Position numbers and translations under genes: made by a program. The notes below the pieces were generated by a model that had not been told where the DNA came from, did no database searches, and was given only the letters and a program-made list of their open reading frames with translations. This document shows, piece after piece, positions 62,801 to 64,000 of a stretch of 64,000 bases of DNA (position 1 is its first letter; each line of letters opens with the position of its first letter). This DNA is from Sindora glabra (taxonomy: Eukaryota; Streptophyta; Magnoliopsida; Fabales; Fabaceae): contig CM035236.1 of NCBI GenBank assembly GCA_020226215.1, forward strand, positions 1,927,001 through 1,991,000. Reading direction: 5' to 3'.

Positions 62801-63190
62801 TGCTTTTCCATCATGTATATATACATAGGATAACCCACTATTCATGGCATGGCCCTTTATTATTTTCTGTAGTAAATATCTCAGTAATTTTGGGGGGGAA
62901 AAATTGACCACCTTACAATATCTGAGCTTTTCTATTGTAAAATGGTTTATTTATGTTTCAAAACAAATAAATGATCTTAAAATAATAAGCTGAATGTCCT
63001 AAATTGAATAAGAATTCTTTTATATGCTTCAACCATAACATATATTTTTTACTCTCACTTGATAAATAAAAATAATCATTAAATTTATTATTGATTTATC
63101 AATTTTGTGAAACATTAAAATTTGAATTTTTTATTTTTTTTAAATTACAAAAACTGAAAATTAATATTTACTGAGTAAAAATAGGAACAT
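59893..63190. other. 3'-UTR and intergenic DNA
   Basis: The first few hundred bases are the probable aminopeptidase 3'-UTR; the motif 'cttatgatggcgg' occurs twice (about 60251 and 60311). A (TAA)n run lies at about 60621-60642. The minus-strand frame 61271-61471 and plus frame 61401-61652 overlap and match nothing I know. No gene is supported. Confidence 0.45.
60621..60642. repeat. (TAA)n microsatellite
   Basis: About seven uninterrupted ATA/TAA units in intergenic DNA downstream of the aminopeptidase gene. Confidence 0.85.
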
Positions 63191-64000
63191 GTATTACATT
63201 TGGATTGGGAAAGAATTTTTCAAGTGGAACTTATTCTCTGACCCCGTCTATTATTAAAGTTCTTTTGGCAATGAGAAAAAGTGAAAGGAGAGGTTTAATG
63301 ACACATGGCCTATGGCCGCAAAAAAAAAATGAGAAAAAGTTCTACCATTGCCTGGCTTTGTCAAGCATGTTGTTCAACAATCACGCAAAATTTCGACCTT
63401 CCAAGATAATTAGACAACTACGTAGCATCATCCTTAGCTCGTTCAAAAGGAAAATAAATAAAGAATTATCCATGGATTTAAAAAAATGATTAGAAAAAGA
63501 AAAAGTACCTTTTGATCATGAAATTCAGAGAGAAAAGTTAAGAATTATCAAAATCAAAATCACATAGAAAAAGAAGGGTAAGTGAGGGATGGACCAGCCG
63601 TGCAAGTTAGTTTAAAGTGGTGGCCGGTAAAGGAGAAGAATTATGGCATAGCAAAATGGGACCCAACATATAGTGGGGCCTACTTGAGTGCCTATTCGAT
63701 TTCCATTTGTACTGTTGCACACAGAAATGGATGTGCACACGTGCACACTGATTTGCAAGGCTGCAAACGTAAACTAGCCGTCCCAAAATTCAGTATGACT
63801 AGTTTGCCCTCCAAGGATTCTCCAATGTGTAATACGAGAGGGATATGTAGGTCAATTCGTTATATTTTAATGGCAAGAGTATGTTATTATCAATTAGATT
63901 AGATTAGACTAAGCCTAACCCCCGGGTCTTCGTTAATCACATGACAAGCAAGTCATTGCCGTGTTTGACCTGAGTGCCTGCGTTACTCTCTCTCACATAT
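63191..64000. other. Intergenic DNA, possibly upstream of a gene beyond the window
   Basis: Two plus-strand frames (63205-63489 and 63582-63902) have no family resemblance; the first would also rely on a non-ATG start. From about 63580 the DNA is more GC-rich, has an ACGTG core (about 63738), and ends in a tctctctc leader-like stretch. This is compatible with a promoter for a gene past the right edge. Confidence 0.3.

Noticed and set aside
63205..63902. Two plus-strand frames of 94 and 106 codons
   Set aside because: No domain, no splice context, and the first relies on a non-ATG start; likely chance frames in GC-richer DNA.

Overview
The window is nuclear DNA from a flowering plant, most likely a eudicot. 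It is strongly AT-rich, the genes are split by many introns, homology is to plant-specific protein families, and there is abundant decayed retrotransposon and MITE sequence plus an Au-type SINE. The species cannot be named from the sequence. Splice models below were built by eye from reading frame, GT/GC-AG borders and remembered family similarity; no alignment program was run.

Layout. 1-8.7 kb is gene-free AT-rich DNA with a possible decayed LTR promoter on the minus strand near 2 kb. At 8.69-10.07 kb lies a minus-strand pseudogene of CPR5, the plant nuclear-pore/immunity regulator, with about eight in-frame stops. The first intact gene (13.64-15.86 kb, plus) encodes a 226-residue SAP30-like subunit of the Sin3 histone-deacetylase complex (Arabidopsis AFR1/AFR2 type). 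16-31 kb is a repeat-rich desert holding a decayed minus-strand Ty1/copia element (about 17.9-19.8 kb), an hAT-type MITE with a perfect 8-bp target duplication (23.17-23.77 kb), a nearly pure A/T island with a 353-bp almost perfect palindrome (24.31-24.66 kb), a 1.4-kb tandem duplication (26.2-29.07 kb) and a broken RNase H domain from a non-LTR-type element (30.5-30.9 kb).

31.1-34.3 kb (plus) carries RHB1A, an N-terminally acylated RING-H2 ubiquitin ligase, with a MITE-like element in its long first coding intron. 37.16-40.20 kb (plus) carries a 625-residue ARID plus ELM2 plus SANT-like chromatin protein (Arabidopsis ARID1/ARID2 type). 42.28-48.83 kb is an LTR retrotransposon with LTRs, tRNA-Met-type primer site and target duplication but no readable polyprotein. 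It is followed by a small hAT-type MITE, a gene-like fragment ending in an acidic tail (about 50.28-50.93 kb), and a tRNA-Thr(UGU)-like gene with a shortened T-stem.

52.13-59.89 kb (plus) is the largest gene: a 32-exon, 981-residue M1 zinc aminopeptidase of the puromycin-sensitive type. It contains a 5-nt microexon, a 12-nt exon, three GC-AG introns and a 207-bp tandem duplication that copied a splice donor together with part of a SINE. 60-64 kb holds no gene I can support.

Two of the intact genes (SAP30-like and ARID/ELM2) are chromatin regulators. The four genes share orientation but are separate transcription units and I see no operon-like or biosynthetic cluster. I found no convincing wholly new system; the most unusual items are the microexon/GC-intron/duplication combination in the aminopeptidase gene, the long palindrome, and the coding-less LTR element with repeated polypurine-tract-like motifs.
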